From Actinomycetes bacterium (GTDB lineage Bacteria > Actinomycetota > Acidimicrobiia > Acidimicrobiales > Bog-793): a DNA stretch of 13,690 nt. Below are positions 13,629 to 13,690 of the stretch, piece by piece. The notes beneath the pieces were generated by a model. The model made no database searches. It saw only the letters and a list, made by a program, of their open reading frames with translations, and was not told where the DNA came from. Where the stretch lies: positions 1 through 13,690 of the forward strand of contig JAKAOD010000024.1 in assembly GCA_021823365.1 (NCBI GenBank). Direction: 5' to 3'. The position numbers were made by a program, and so were the translations under genes. How positions within the stretch are numbered: the stretch's first letter is position 1; each line of letters begins with the position of its first letter.

Positions 13629-13690
13629 GGTAGCTCGCTTCGTGAAACAAGGTACGGGCACTGGCTATCGGCACTTCGACCGGGCGATTT

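Overview
The window is GC-rich DNA that looks actinobacterial. It carries an InhA-type enoyl-ACP reductase, GTG and TTG starts, 4-base ATGA/GTGA gene overlaps, and protein types I associate with Actinobacteria. An Acidimicrobiia-like or uncultured actinobacterium is plausible, but this is inference; nothing here fixes the taxon. It reads as a recombination hot spot between two more ordinary chromosomal stretches. No tRNA, rRNA or CRISPR array was seen.

Left flank (1-1107, minus strand): an ArsR-type repressor fused to a rhodanese domain overlaps by 4 bases the start of a cysteine desulfurase that runs off the left edge. This is a small sulfur-transfer operon with a perfect 16-bp palindrome (1016-1031) as likely operator. 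Positions 1108-1304 hold no gene, but contain two back-to-back hairpins that probably insulate the operon from the IS remnant.

Debris (1305-3120, minus strand): the C-terminal two-thirds of an IS110-family transposase; an intact Nudix-fold protein that has lost the catalytic glutamates; and, coupled to it by a GTGA overlap, the zinc-binding tail of a site-specific integrase whose catalytic body is missing.

Core (3121-10321, minus strand): a five-gene recombinase module about 7.2 kb long, read from 10321 down to 3121. It holds three tyrosine recombinases of different architecture (389, 661 and 384 aa), a small Cro/C1-type regulator (109 aa), and an 822-aa protein with sixteen CxxC knuckles and a C-terminal domain that looks like a tyrosine recombinase without its catalytic residues. 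Genes overlap or nearly touch, except for a 78-bp hairpin-bearing gap between the second and third recombinase. No cargo is visible. The first two genes recall TnpA/TnpB of Tn554 in size and order. The whole set suggests a multi-recombinase mobile unit in which several active subunits work with a dead zinc-finger paralogue. This is the best candidate in the window for an incompletely described system.

Right side (10433-13690): a fragment of a DDE (IS3/IS481-type) transposase, then about 660 bp without a gene but rich in inverted repeats, then a DUF6671-type zinc-ribbon protein (minus). Divergent from it is an InhA/FabI-like enoyl reductase (plus) with an apparent single-base frameshift near its N-terminus, convergent with a small winged-helix regulator (minus). 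Very long plus-strand open frames across the core are antisense shadows of the recombinase genes and are not annotated.
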